DNA of 64,000 nucleotides from Oreohelix idahoensis (GCA_024509875.1 JAMPIV010022930.1:1-64000); one strand, 5' to 3'. Counted from the first letter of the stretch, positions 23,124-33,929 are shown. The notes: generated by a model not told the origin, from the sequence alone. Translations and numbers: made by a program.

Positions 23124-23163
23124 GTACTGCACTTTGATTTTAGCCAAAAGGCCGAGAAGCGAT
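23124..23163 (-). ncRNA. U2 snRNA 5'-end fragment (pseudogene)
   Basis: The minus strand reads ATCGCTTCTCGGCCTTTTGG followed by CTAAAATCAA and GTGCAGTA. That is the conserved first 35-40 nt of U2 spliceosomal RNA (5' end, stem I and branch-point-recognition lead-in) with a few changes. Sequence after that does not continue as U2 (no Sm site, no stem-loops III-IV), so this is a truncated retro-pseudogene or captured fragment, not a working gene. Confidence 0.75.
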
Positions 23164-24259
23164 ATAAAGGTATTATTCGATTCTCCGGTAAGCCACTCAT
23201 TTTTGTTGATTTTCTGTTGTCTAGTTTTCTACTTCTTTATTTCTCACGAGTGCCTGAAACATACCTTTATGTGTGTAATATTTATTTATTTAAAGGAAGT
23301 TTCACCACATTCCCAGCGAATAAACTCGCAAGTTAGCTAACTAAAATTCATTTTATTCGTGAACTTTATAAGATAGAAAGCGATCTTTTCTTTGACCTGA
23401 AGTTAACTGTCGGTAAAATGTTTAGTTTTAATTTATCCACGGACTCTGATGATGAGATGGCGGGAAGTAGATCATACGGCAGAAGTAAAGGTTATATATG
23501 TATAAAGGCTGGACTTATTCCAAATTCCGGAAACTCTGAAATCCGAAATTAGACATGATTTTATCAAGGTAGATTTTTTGAGAGCTCAGTTTTTCTAAAA
23601 CAAATCACCACGGCTCCTGGGATGCCTACTTCTAGCTTAGACAACGGAGATTCTGAGAGCCCCGGGGCAGATCTGGCGTTGGGCCGCTTCAGACGTGGTA
23701 TAAAACTCACAGTTATATTGAAAAAGTACCGGATACTGCGCACTTTGAATGTAAAAATTATACCTGCGTTATTTACCTGTGAACGCACGTGTCTTAACCA
23801 TGCCAAGAAAAATAGCTCGAACGGTTTACGTCAGAGTTTAACCTTTTCAGGTTCCGCCCTCGACTCTGTGGAATATTTCCTGATGTGTTCTGCGGGATCA
23901 TTATAGCTAGTGCCGGGAGGAGTGGGGTTAATATATATTTTTCATTTATTTTTTTGGGTTTGTGAGTGTAAAGTGTTGAGTTACTTCGTTAGCTGGATTT
24001 GTGAGCGTTGTAAACCTGTCACATGTGCTAGGGAATAATCTGGAGGAAGAAATGAAACATAGAGAAGTAGATAGATGAATATACGGGAATGGATGAAGGA
24101 ACGAAATCTGTGTTTATGCACGGTGAAGAAAATTGGCGTTTAGCCTTCATTTTTTTTTCTGTCCTGAATAACAAGTAAAGTAATAAATAGTATTTACTAT
24201 AGAGGTCACGTTACGTGGGTCTAAAAAATACATATTGGGAAGACAAAGGTACTTGCTTT
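23164..24259. other. No recognised gene
   Basis: AT-rich sequence with short frames (23622-23906 and its antisense) that match nothing I know. No repeat, TIR or tRNA head was seen. Confidence 0.4.
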
Positions 24260-24460
24260 CTTACTTAGTCGTTCCTCTTCTACCGTGAGGTGTAGAAGTT
24301 TGGAAGAGAGAGCGCCATACTATCATTTCGGCTGTCTACTTCCTGGCATGGTTCCATTCTAGTCCTCGGTCCTTCAAAGATTGTCTAATGTTGTCCTCGG
24401 TGCGGACTCTGGGTCGTTCTGGAGGTCTGGATCCCTGGCTGTTAGTTTCCCATACTTGTC
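24260..24460 (-). mobile_element. RTE-like 3' fragment, antisense
   Basis: The reverse complement of the last 200 bp of the RTE-like ORF: CTTACTTAGTCGTTCC at the start is the terminal TAAG tail and stop, then the FQTST-, NQAR- and GRPRVR-coding segments follow. It abuts a LINE-2 fragment at 24461. Confidence 0.8.
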
Positions 24461-25135
24461 ATGGGAGCCGAGAAGACAAAGATATTGAGAATAAATGAAG
24501 AAAGCGATAACAAGATTTTACTTGAAGAAACACCACAACAAGATGTTGAATCATACATATACCTCGGCAGTAATATAAACAACGTTGGAGGGACAGACAG
24601 TGATATCAAAATAAGACTACAAAAAGCAAGAAGAGTTTTTATTGCACTGGAAAACATACGGAGATGAAAAGAAATCGTGTCCAACACAATAATCAGAATC
24701 TTCAATTCAAATGTCACGCAGTTTTATTGTAGAGCTCTGAAGCACGTACAATAACAAAAATCAAAAGGCTACTGACCTTCATCCGTGAATGCTTGCGTAG
24801 AATAGACGAATTGAAGTGGTGTGACAAGATCACTCATCTGGAACTGATAAAAAGAAACCCAACAAGTACCAGTCGAACAAGGGATGAGACGAAGACGTTG
24901 GCGATCGATAGGACTGACGCCGAGAAAACCTGTTAGAAGCATTACAAGGCAGTTCTTGTTGTGGAATTTTCAGGATGGGGGAATAGAGGAGGACAAGAGA
25001 ATACATGGAGAAGACAACTTGAGAGAGACGTGAAGCGAATGAAGAAGACATTTAAAGACCTTGATCTGATGGCATGGGGACAGGAAGACTTGACATAAGT
25101 TTGTTGAAGGCCTATGCTCCTTGGGGAACTGAAGG
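24461..25135 (+). mobile_element. Non-LTR retrotransposon 3' region (LINE-2)
   Basis: The frame at 24461-24667 reads GAEKTKILRINEES and YIYLGSNINNVGGTDSDI, the region just downstream of the RT active site in RTE/Jockey-like ORFs. After stops it continues as IRECLRRID, LTPRKPVRSITRQ and a degraded tail to CTTGGGGAACTGAAGG. The (TGATGA)n 3' tail then passes directly into the large minisatellite at 25136. Other LINE-2 pieces: 27656-27733 plus 32705-32850 (+), 60290-61015 (+), 21020-21260 (-) and 62740-63190 (-). Confidence 0.7.
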
Positions 25136-26170
25136 GTGATGTTGATGATGATGTTGATGATTAAGTTCATGATGTTGATGATGATGTTGATGATTAAGTT
25201 CATGATGATGAAGATGTTGATGATGATGTTGATGATTAAGTTCATGATGATGATGTTCATGATGATGTTCATGATGATGGTGTTGATGATTAAGTTGATG
25301 ATGATGATGTTGATGATGATGATGATATTCATGATGATGATGTTGATGAGGATGTTCATGATGATGTTCATGATGTTAATTATAATGTTCATGATGATGA
25401 TGTTGATGATGATGTTCATGAAGATGATGGTGATGTTGATGATGATATTGATGATGATGATGTTCATGATAATGTTGATGATGATGTTGTTGATGATGAT
25501 GTTCATGATGTTGATGATGATGATGTTGATGATGTTGATGATGATGTTCATGATGATGATGTTGATTATGGTGATGTTGATGGTGATGTTGATGATGATG
25601 ATGTTTATGTTGATGTTCATGATGATGATGTTCATGATGATGGTGTTCATGATGATGATGTTGATGATGATGTTCATGATGATATAGTTGATGTTCATGA
25701 TGATGTTGATGTTCATGACTATGTTCATGATGATGTTGTTGATGATGTTCATGATGATGATGATGATGTTCATGATGATGATGTTCATGATGATGATGTT
25801 CATGATGATGTTGTTGATGATGTTCATGATGTTGATGATGATGATGATGTTGATGATGATATTGATTATAGTGATGTTGATGATGATGGTGATGTTGATG
25901 ATGATGATGTTCATGTTGATGTTCATGATGATGATGTTCATGATGATGGTGTTCATGATGATGATGATGATGTTCATGATGATGATGTTCATGATGATGA
26001 TGTTCATGATGATGATGTTGATGTTCATGATGATGTTGATGATGATGTTCATGATTATGTTCATGATGATGTTGTTGATGATGTTCATGATGATGATGAT
26101 GTTCATGATGATGTTCATGGTGGTGATGTTCATGATGATGTTCATGATGATGTTCATGTTCATGATGATA
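25136..26170. repeat. GATGATGTT(CAT/GAT)n minisatellite
   Basis: About 1 kb of 9-15-bp units of the type GATGATGTTCAT and GATGATGTTGAT. It begins exactly where the LINE-2 TGATGA tail ends. The frames of 183, 205 and 397 codons over it translate to Met/Phe/Leu or Ile/Asn runs and are artefacts of the repeat. Confidence 0.95.
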
Positions 26171-26302
26171 TTAACGATATTATTAATTAATTTATTAACA
26201 CATCATCATGTTCATGTTCGCTCCCTATCGAGCTTGGAGCCACCAAAGCAGCAGACTTCCTTATATAACAGACGCACTAAAACATTTATTGTGCTTTTAC
26301 AG

Positions 26303-26490
26303 TGATGGTTTCTGTAGCAGGTTGTGTTACATGGTGAGCTGTCCAGCCCCGTGTACAACTTGATATTAGTTACATCTCATAACATATCTGATGAGGCAGT
26401 GGTCTTGTTCCGTCTTTCTATTCTCGGAGGCCCCTACGAAGCTACACGGGACTACTACAGATGTACTGAATGTTTTGGGGGCCTCAATAC
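26303..26490 (+). repeat. Dispersed core repeat, copy 2
   Basis: Shares TACAACTTG, TATTAGTTACATCTC, GTGGTCTTGTTCCGTC and a CCCCTACG-ACACGGG block with the copies near 12000, 33640 and 44740. Confidence 0.4.
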
Positions 26491-26539
26491 ATCATGCCAT
26501 AACTATGTTCAGAAATAGTATTTACTTAACAAAAACATC

Positions 26540-26810
26540 AAGTAAGTAGAACAGTCCCTATTACGATGGTTAGGACATGGTTGCTAAATGGGAGAAGATC
26601 GGCTACCACAACAAATATGGGAAACTAAGAGCTGGAGATCCAGCCCTCCAGGACAACCCAGAGTTCGCTGGGAAAACAAATTAAGACAATCTCTGAAGGA
26701 CTGAGGACTAGATTGGAACCAGGCCAGGAGGAAGACAGCCGATATGATAGTAATGCGCTCTGTCTGGCATAACTCTACACCCCAGGGTAGACGAGGAGCG
26801 ACTAAGTAAG
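26540..26810 (+). mobile_element. RTE-like 3' fragment
   Basis: The last 270 bp of the RTE-like ORF (AGAACAGTCCC, ATGGGAGAAGATCGGCTACC, GACTAAGTAAG tail), with a frameshift and stops. Confidence 0.8.
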
Positions 26811-26884
26811 CATGGAAATAACAAATAAGAAGTTACGGACTTTCATAAATAGGTGTTTGCCGAGAGTTAAAAAGATAGAAATTG

Positions 26885-27655
26885 TACGACGAGGTCACCA
26901 AAGTGGAACTGATGACAAGGTCAGCAATGTGGAAGTGATGACTAGGTCACCAATGTGGAACTGATGACAAGGCCACCAATGTGAAACTTATGACATGATC
27001 ACCAATGTGGAAGTGATGACAAGGTTACCGATGTGGAAATGATGACAAGGCCACCAATGTGGAACTGATGACAAGGTCAGCAATGTGAAACTGAGACAAG
27101 GTCACCAATGTGTAACTGACAAGGCCACTAATGTGGAAGTGATGACAAGGTCACCAATGTGGAACTGATGACAAGGTCACCAATGTGGAAGTGATGACAA
27201 GGTCACCAATATGGAACTGATGACAAGGTCAGCAATGTGGAAGTGATGACAAGGTCACAAATATGGAACTGATGACAAGGTCACCAATGTGGAACTGACA
27301 AGGCACTAATGTGGAAGTGATGACAAGGTCACCAAATTGGAACTGATAACAAAGTCACCAATGTGGAACTGATGACAATGTCACCAATGTGGAACTGATA
27401 ACAAAGCCACCAATGTGGAACTGATGACAATGTCACCAATGTGGAACTGATGACAAGGTAACCAAAGTGGAGCTGATGACAAGGCCACCAATCTGGAGCT
27501 AATGACAAGGTCACCAATCTGGAGCTGATGATAAGGTTAGCAATATGGAACTGATGAAGGTCACCAATGTGGAACTGATGACAAGGCCACCAAGGTGGAA
27601 CTGATGACAAGGCCACCAAGGTGGAGCTGATGGCAAGGCGGTCAATGTGGAACTG
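26885..27655. repeat. 26-bp minisatellite derived from LINE-2 coding sequence
   Basis: About 30 tandem copies of a 26-bp unit (AAGGTCACCAATGTGGAACT + GATGAC) with scattered variants; the 26-bp spacing is exact at 27131, 27157 and 27183. The unit matches a short stretch of the LINE-2 ORF present once in the antisense copy near 63000-63040 and at about 60297-60315. The LINE-2 sequence continues directly after the array at 27656. Confidence 0.9.
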
Positions 27656-30141
27656 ATGAAAAGAACTAGACAAGAGCCAGTAGAACAGGAAAAAAAAGAC
27701 GAAGCGATGGTTTAATGTACACATTAAGGACCCTGTGGTAAAATGGGATGTTATAAATATTTATAGGGGACTTAGTGTACTGACTGAGATCAGCTGTGAA
27801 GGTATCTGTATCTAATAAGTGTGGTGTATTTACAGATGACCTTACTTGCTACCACATTTTTACCTCAGTCAGAATTATTCTGGAATAGTGTGATGACTAC
27901 GTTAAATGTCTAGGGTTATGAAAATGATGAAGTGTAAGTCGCAACAACAACAGACAGTTAAACAATTTAATTTATTCTACAACACTTTACAACACTGTGA
28001 CACTCACACACATATAACACTCTATAAGACTATCTTAAATGAGTCAAGTGATTAAGTTTAAAAAATATATGTATTAATTCTTGTCAATAATGGATATCCT
28101 GATTCAACTACACAGTGAACCAGGAATCACAATCAAATGTAATTACAAGTATTATTTACACAGTTTATATATATGAACTTTGTATTGACATAGTTTATTA
28201 TTATTATTCTATGTGTGTAATTTGTGCAGTAGTAATATGAGGTAATACTGGTTGTGTTCAAGCTTGGTTGTTGTTTTTCATCATGACTTCAAGTGTTTGA
28301 TTATCGGGGAAATAGTATGGGGAAACTTTCACAGTTCCTGTCATTTGAACCCATTAATTGTCCCTCTGTGGTTAACAAAATGTCAATTTTTGAGGGGGCA
28401 CATAATGTTGAGCTACTCTGGCCACAGAAGCTTAACTTTCGTGATGGCGGCAGGAAAAGACTCCTCTGCTCGATTTCTTCACTGTGTTCTGGAGACACCT
28501 CACTGGTCGCTATCTGGACCAAGGAGTATGCTGTCAGCCTCTGGATTCAGCAAAACTCAGACCAGGTGCTGCTTCAATAACTAGGACCACAGTCCCTGAA
28601 ACAAGAAGGTTGTACCTCCTACTTCAGATCTAATTTATAATCTATTTCTACACTGAACACAATACAGAACAAACACTGAGTTCAGAGCGGTAGGCCAACT
28701 GCTATCTTCATCTGAAACAATTTACACCAGTATTCTAATCCTAAATGGTTACTACGCCTCTGCAATTCCAGCCTTAGTTCCTTCTAGTCAATAAGATAGG
28801 TGTCAGTGTACTGTTTGGCAATTCCATGCAGTTTTACTTTTCTCCGACACCTCCTGTTCAGGTTGGAGCAATATTTAGGCTTTGCCTCATGTTGGCTACT
28901 GAACCACACACATATACAGACATAAATTATCAATTTACATTCAATTTTCATTAAAAAGATATCGAATATATCAAGGTTACCACAATTCATGGAAATAATA
29001 CACAGATACGTTGACTGGCGATGAATAATGGCACAAGTTATGGCACGAATTCCGATCCGCCTCTGTCCCAGGCTTTTATTTGGAAAAATATGATCTGGCT
29101 TTCAACGCACTGTTTCTTAGTAAGTTTATTTTAAAGTGTGGCACTGACCTGACGCTCCTAATTGACTATATTGGCGGGTCTAACCAATCGAGCCATGTTT
29201 ACCCAAGCGTTTGAAAAAAAAGTACCCTTACTACCGTTTCCCTAACAACAAAGAATTTGTATTTATAGTCCGACTAATCGTGTTTAGCCTTACATTTATT
29301 TCTATCCAATCAAATAGGATTTTACATGGTGGCCCATTTCCCGTAAAATAGTGGGTTCAAAACATGCCACTGTGCGATTATTTTATTTTTTTGGTGTTGT
29401 CTGACACCCTCACTATTTTCTTTTGGCTATAATTTGTTAATTCCTAGACTATTTGCGTAACACTTAACATATTCTTTGTCAGCAAGTCCTAAGGAACCCA
29501 AATATATAAGTTTAATGGGGCTAAGAGGCTGCGTTCAAAATGTGCATTTTCTTCTACCCCCTGTTCACTTCGATACGACGTGGTGTCTGGGTACTGTCAG
29601 GCTTTCAAACGTAAACCAGTATAATGTCATGTTTCCCAATAAGCATTTTTCAGGTTTTTAAACCTAACTCTCGTATGGGTAGTGTTTTTTTTTCCACTGT
29701 CTATCTGAAAAAAAGTTATTGCTTCTGGTCTTACGCTTGGGGTGGGTGGCATTAATTGTATATCGCGAGACGCGTGTTTAGTGTTGCATGCGTTCCTGCT
29801 TTCAGCCCTCCCTTCTCTCTATCCTAAGTTCATCTGTCTTTTCATCACGCCGTGTATAAAATGAAATTAATGGAAGTATTAATTTAGGTCATTACGCAGG
29901 GTGCCTAGCTCAAGGTTTTCTTAGAAATGCAGTACAGGTTTTATTGTAGAAAGCGTGTAGTGATACAGTAGGCTTTTTACTATCAACGTGAAACGTTACA
30001 ATTTGCGGACGAAGTAGAAAACAAGGGGATTTTTTGTACGCCATTGTGACAGCACTGTACTTTTACCATTTCTCTTTCCTTTTATTGAATTTATGTGTTA
30101 GGCTTTACAGTTACCTTTTAATTTATATATGTGGATTTAGA

Positions 30142-32673
30142 ATGAATGACCATGCTAGATGGGGTGGAGTTATCGGAAGATATGGAGAAGATACTCTCAA
30201 TGACAATGGAAAGCGACTCCTTAGATTCTGCAGTGAGCAGAATCTGATCATTACAAACACAAAGTTCCCCCATAAGCGCATACATGCATACACTAGATGT
30301 GAACCAACCAAGAATGAGAAGTCAGTGATCGACTATGTCATTGTTCGGAGAAGCTCATTCAGATATGTCCGAGATGCAAGAGTCTGGAGGGGGCCAGAGA
30401 TTGGAAGTGATCACTACCTGCTTACAATCAAAAGAACAACTGAAAGAGTTGCTCAGCCTAGGAACTGCCCAACATCACGCAAGAAACCAAGTAAACGAGC
30501 AGGAGAAATGAGCATTAGGACCTACAAGCTGAGAGAGCCAGAAATTAAGACCAGATATCAGGGGCTTATTGCTACAGCAGTGAGCAACACAGAAGAACGA
30601 CCTGATGACTTGGAAACCCTCTGGAATAAATTCAAGGATATCATAAAGACAGCTGCTGCAGAAGCATGCGGTGAAGTCCGACTTGGGAACCAGAGAAAGA
30701 GGACACCTTGGTGGACAGAGGAAGTCAAAGAGAAAATAAGAGAGAAGAAAATGGCATGGAAACAATACTTAGGAGCTAAAAACACAACAGGACAAATGGA
30801 AAAATATAGAGAATATGTGACACTCAGAACAGAAGCAAAGAACAAAGTGCTAGCAGCAAAACAGAAGTCCTGGGAAGAATTTGGAGAAAAGCTAGAAAAA
30901 GATGCACAAGAAAACCAGAAATTGTTCTATAAGACCCTAAAGAACATGAGGAAAGAAAAACAATGCCCTCTCAAATTTATAAAGGACAAGCAAGGCAAAT
31001 TGCTTACTGCCCCGAAGGAAGTAATGGAAAGATGGAAAGAATATTTCTCAGAACTCCTGGATGGTGAGCATGATGAAGCATCAGAAATGATAACCACTGA
31101 CACAGAAGAGGAAACCAATGATGGTGAAGATGACATAAAGATGGAAGAACTGAGGGCAGCACTAGAGAAAATCAAGATGGGCAAAGCAGCAGGGCATGAT
31201 GGTATAACACCAGAAATGGTTAAGTACATGGGAGCATCAGGCGACCTATTACTCTTAAAGGTCCTACAGGCAGCATGGTGCAACAAGACCATACCAAAGG
31301 ATTGGGAGATTGCCATCATAACACCAATTTTCAAAAAGGGTGACAATCGACAATGTGGAAACCATAGAGGCATATCCCTTCTCAGTGTCCCTGGTAAAAT
31401 CTACTCTAGAATCCTAGAGCAGAGACTCCGACGCCTAGCTGAGCCACAATTGGATGAGGTCCAGTGCGGATTCCGAGCAAACCGAAGTACTCAAGACCTA
31501 ATCTTCACACTCAGACAGCTGAGTGAAAAGGCCCTTGAGTATAAGAGTGAGATCCATCTTTGTTTCATAGATCTGGAAAAGGCGTTTGACAGGGTCCCCT
31601 GGAGCAAACTTTGGGACTGTTTGGCAAGGAAGAATATTCCAGCACCTCTGATTCATGCTATACAGAGCTTCTACAAGTCTTGCAGAAATTATGTGAGGAC
31701 AGCAAACCATAAGTCAGAAGAGTTCAGGACCACCACTGGTGTAAGACAAGGTGATATCCTATCACCTTACCTCTTCATACTCCTTATGGACGATGTCATC
31801 AAGGCATGTAAGGAGAGAACAAGAAAGTATTCAGTGGGGTACTGGAAGATGAGACAGGTCTGTATTTCGGAGCTGGCATTTGCTGATGATGTTGCCCTGA
31901 TTGCTAAATCAGAGGCACATCTCCAATCCAACCTGCAAGTCTGGAAGGAAGAGCTGGAGAAGAGAGGGATGGTCATAAGCAGCTCTAAAACAAAATCCAT
32001 GGTGATATCACTAGAAGAAAGAAAACATCAGATTAAGTTGGGAGAACAGGTCCTGGAGCAGGTCGACCACTTTAAATATCTCGGAGCTATTATAGACCGA
32101 AAGGGAGGAATCAAAGAAGAGTTGGCCACTCGGAAAGCAGCGGCTGGGAGACTTTTTCAGGCCATAAATCGTGGATTCCTCAGCAAGAAAGAGGTTGGTA
32201 AGAAAACGAAGATGGCTGTATACCGCTCCACCTATGTCCCAGTCTTGACATATGGATGCGAGTCGTGGGCAATGACTACAACCCACAAAAGCCAGATCCA
32301 AACCTCAGAAATGAGGTATCTGAGGAAAGTGGTTGAAGTAACAAGAAGAGACATGGTCCGCAACCAGACGATCCGTCAAGGCCTAAAATCCCATCCGCTG
32401 CAGACCCAAATAGAACAGTATCAACTAAGATGGTTTGGCCATGTCTGCAGAATGGGAGAAGATCGGCTACCACGACAAGCATGGGAAACAAAGAGCCAGG
32501 GATCCAGACCTCCAGGACGACCCAGAGTCCGCTGGGAGGACAACATTAGACAATCTTTGAAGGACCGAGGACTAGAATGGAACCAGGCCAGGAAGAAGAC
32601 AGCTGATAGAATGATCTGGCGCTCTCTCTTCCAAACCTCTACACCTCACGGTAGAAGGGGAACGACTAAGTAA
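30142..32673 (+). CDS. RTE-like endonuclease/reverse transcriptase, 5'-truncated but open
   Basis: An 843-codon open frame from the ATG at 30142 to a TAA at 32673; it is open further back to 30034 only by chance in antisense LTR. It encodes the C-terminal half of the EEP endonuclease (NLIITNTKF, SVIDYVIV, GSDHYLL), a Lys/Glu-rich linker, then RT: FIDLEKAFDRVPW (catalytic Asp), GVRQGDILSPYLFILLMDD, and AFADDVALIAKSE with the catalytic Asp pair. The thumb has YLGAIIDRKGG and the C-terminal tail WFGHVCRMGEDRLPRQAW. Such enzymes nick target DNA and copy their own RNA at the nick. The endonuclease N-terminus (metal-binding Asn and Glu motifs) is lost, so autonomous retrotransposition is unlikely. 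The ORF is otherwise free of stops, making this the youngest RTE-like copy here. RTE clade is an inference. Confidence 0.85.
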   Translation: MNDHARWGGVIGRYGEDTLNDNGKRLLRFCSEQNLIITNTKFPHKRIHAYTRCEPTKNEKSVIDYVIVRRSSFRYVRDARVWRGPEIGSDHYLLTIKRTTERVAQPRNCPTSRKKPSKRAGEMSIRTYKLREPEIKTRYQGLIATAVSNTEERPDDLETLWNKFKDIIKTAAAEACGEVRLGNQRKRTPWWTEEVKEKIREKKMAWKQYLGAKNTTGQMEKYREYVTLRTEAKNKVLAAKQKSWEEFGEKLEKDAQENQKLFYKTLKNMRKEKQCPLKFIKDKQGKLLTAPKEVMERWKEYFSELLDGEHDEASEMITTDTEEETNDGEDDIKMEELRAALEKIKMGKAAGHDGITPEMVKYMGASGDLLLLKVLQAAWCNKTIPKDWEIAIITPIFKKGDNRQCGNHRGISLLSVPGKIYSRILEQRLRRLAEPQLDEVQCGFRANRSTQDLIFTLRQLSEKALEYKSEIHLCFIDLEKAFDRVPWSKLWDCLARKNIPAPLIHAIQSFYKSCRNYVRTANHKSEEFRTTTGVRQGDILSPYLFILLMDDVIKACKERTRKYSVGYWKMRQVCISELAFADDVALIAKSEAHLQSNLQVWKEELEKRGMVISSSKTKSMVISLEERKHQIKLGEQVLEQVDHFKYLGAIIDRKGGIKEELATRKAAAGRLFQAINRGFLSKKEVGKKTKMAVYRSTYVPVLTYGCESWAMTTTHKSQIQTSEMRYLRKVVEVTRRDMVRNQTIRQGLKSHPLQTQIEQYQLRWFGHVCRMGEDRLPRQAWETKSQGSRPPGRPRVRWEDNIRQSLKDRGLEWNQARKKTADRMIWRSLFQTSTPHGRRGTTK

Positions 32674-32677
32674 GTAA
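30145..32677 (+). mobile_element. RTE-like non-LTR retrotransposon, copy 2
   Basis: Inserted in solo LTR C with a perfect 12-bp target duplication GGATTTAGAATG (30133-30144 and 32678-32689). 5'-truncated at the middle of the endonuclease domain; the 3' end is CTAAGTAAGTAAG, so the element ends within a few bases of the stop codon. Confidence 0.93.
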
Positions 32678-32914
32678 GGATTTAGAATGTTTCACGACAG
32701 ACCCCAGGTGATTGAATTACAATGCTGTCCTTATTATGGAATCCCAAGAGTAAGAGAAGCAGAGGTAGTCCAAAATACACAAGGAGAAAAGAACTGGAGA
32801 CAGATGTGGACATGATGCAGACGACCTGGAAAGAAATTGAGTCGATAGCATTTTTTGGGAGGTGCGATCATCTCTGCTGTTGAGCCACTTGCAAAAAGGC
32901 TGCGCCAAAGCACT

Positions 32915-33290
32915 TCACATGCCCGAGCAGAGCTAGTGTGTAGCGCTGTCCTATCGCGGTGAAGTTACCGGGTTTTCTTCTTCTTCGTACACTCTCAGAC
33001 GTCCACTTGAATGTTTTCAAAGAAAGCAGTAGTCAGCTTGAGGCTATTTGAATCTCCGTAGAGCTTTTCCACAAATGGTACTGGTGTTGGCCATATGCGC
33101 TTTCTCTGTTCCGATTGAAATCTGGTAACACCTAGCTGTACGTGGGTACATGACTTTGCTCTTGAGTAAGGGAAGACGAAGGCAACGAGGAAGGGCACAA
33201 GTCACTTAACATGATCACGCTGGACCTAGTATTGTGGAGTCTCTAATACTTCACTCACCTTCGGCAGTATCTCATGTGGGAGTACCTTTA
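32915..33290 (+). mobile_element. SINE-2 copy, interrupted
   Basis: The tRNA-like head (GTGTAGCGCTGTCCTATCGC, GTTACCGGG) at 32935-32973 and the body from about 33122 (GGCAACGAGGAAGGG, CTGGACCTAGTATTG, CGGCAGTATCTC) belong to SINE-2. About 145 bp starting TTCTTCTTCTTCG lie between them, which looks like the (GAA)n tail of an antisense non-LTR fragment. Confidence 0.6.
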
Positions 33291-33929
33291 GTTACTTTAA
33301 TTTTAATGACAGACTAGCTTCAAGAGCACCTATAGTAGGGTCATTGAATATGGACAAGGGAGAGATACTGAGGACATTTAATGATCGCCTGTTAGAGAAT
33401 GGCACTGCAATCGATGAATCATCAAGGCTAAGAGTTTGGCATTAGGCGTAAGACTGGCAGGGATGAACGTATGAGAGGACGCATCCGGCGTATATACAAC
33501 CAGCGCGCAACAGGAACAATTAGCATGTATGCCCTTCGACGTTCGCTGAGGGAGACTGAGCACCTATGGGTTTGCCCGGATTGCAATGATGTCGATTCTG
33601 ATGAACAATAACAATAACTTATAGTGGTTGTTTATGCAGCAGTGTGCTTTAGCCAGTGAGGTTGCCAGCCTTATACACAACTTGCCATTAGTTGCCACAT
33701 ACGACATGCACGAGAGAATAGTGGTTCTATTCTGTCTTCAACTCTACACAGTTGTCAAGTAAATTATACGGGACGAGAATACAAGTCGTTAGCTGCAGTC
33801 TGACATCTCTTATGCAGGTCAGAGTGGAAGAAAAGGTTATGTGGATTTGAAATTGGCTACAGGGGCGAGGGGATAACACTGTTAGATGCGGAAAGATGTG
33901 CGCGAGAAACAAATAGACCAGGCACATAG
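33291..33929 (+). other. Unrecognised, with part of a core repeat
   Basis: 33640-33780 contains the ACTTGCCATTAGTTGCCAC and ACGACATGCACGAG words of the dispersed core repeat. A short frame at about 33465-33610 (GRIRRIYNQRATGT, HLWVCPDCNDVDSDEQ, then stop and AATAACAATAA) looks like the end of a retroelement ORF, but I cannot assign it. Confidence 0.35.

Larger units (their letters stand above)
27734..32699 (-). mobile_element. Solo LTR of family A (copy C), interrupted by an RTE-like element
   Basis: The reverse complement is a diverged family-A LTR, full length including the 185-bp stretch missing from A's 5' LTR. It starts TGTCGTGAAACATTC (at 32699) and ends ACCACA (at 27734). It is flanked by perfect 5-bp duplications GACCC (27729-27733 and 32700-32704) with no internal coding region, so it arose by LTR-LTR recombination. 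The RTE-like copy 30145-32677 sits 10 bp from the LTR start. Confidence 0.9.
27656..32850 (+). mobile_element. LINE-2 fragment, split by solo LTR C
   Basis: 27656-27733 (ACTAGACAAGAGCCAGTAGA) and 32705-32850 (GGAATCCCAAGAGTAAGAGA, GAGAAAAGAACTGGAGACAG) are adjacent in the uninterrupted LINE-2 copy at 60315-60520. The 2.4-kb solo LTR with its own insertion lies between them. Confidence 0.8.

Noticed and set aside
25136..26305. Long frames of Met/Phe/Leu or Ile/Asn/Met (183, 205 and 397 codons)
   Set aside because: They only translate the GATGATGTTCAT-type minisatellite.
30034..30141. Hydrophobic 36-residue N-terminal extension of the RT ORF, resembling a signal peptide
   Set aside because: It is antisense family-A LTR sequence upstream of the insertion junction.
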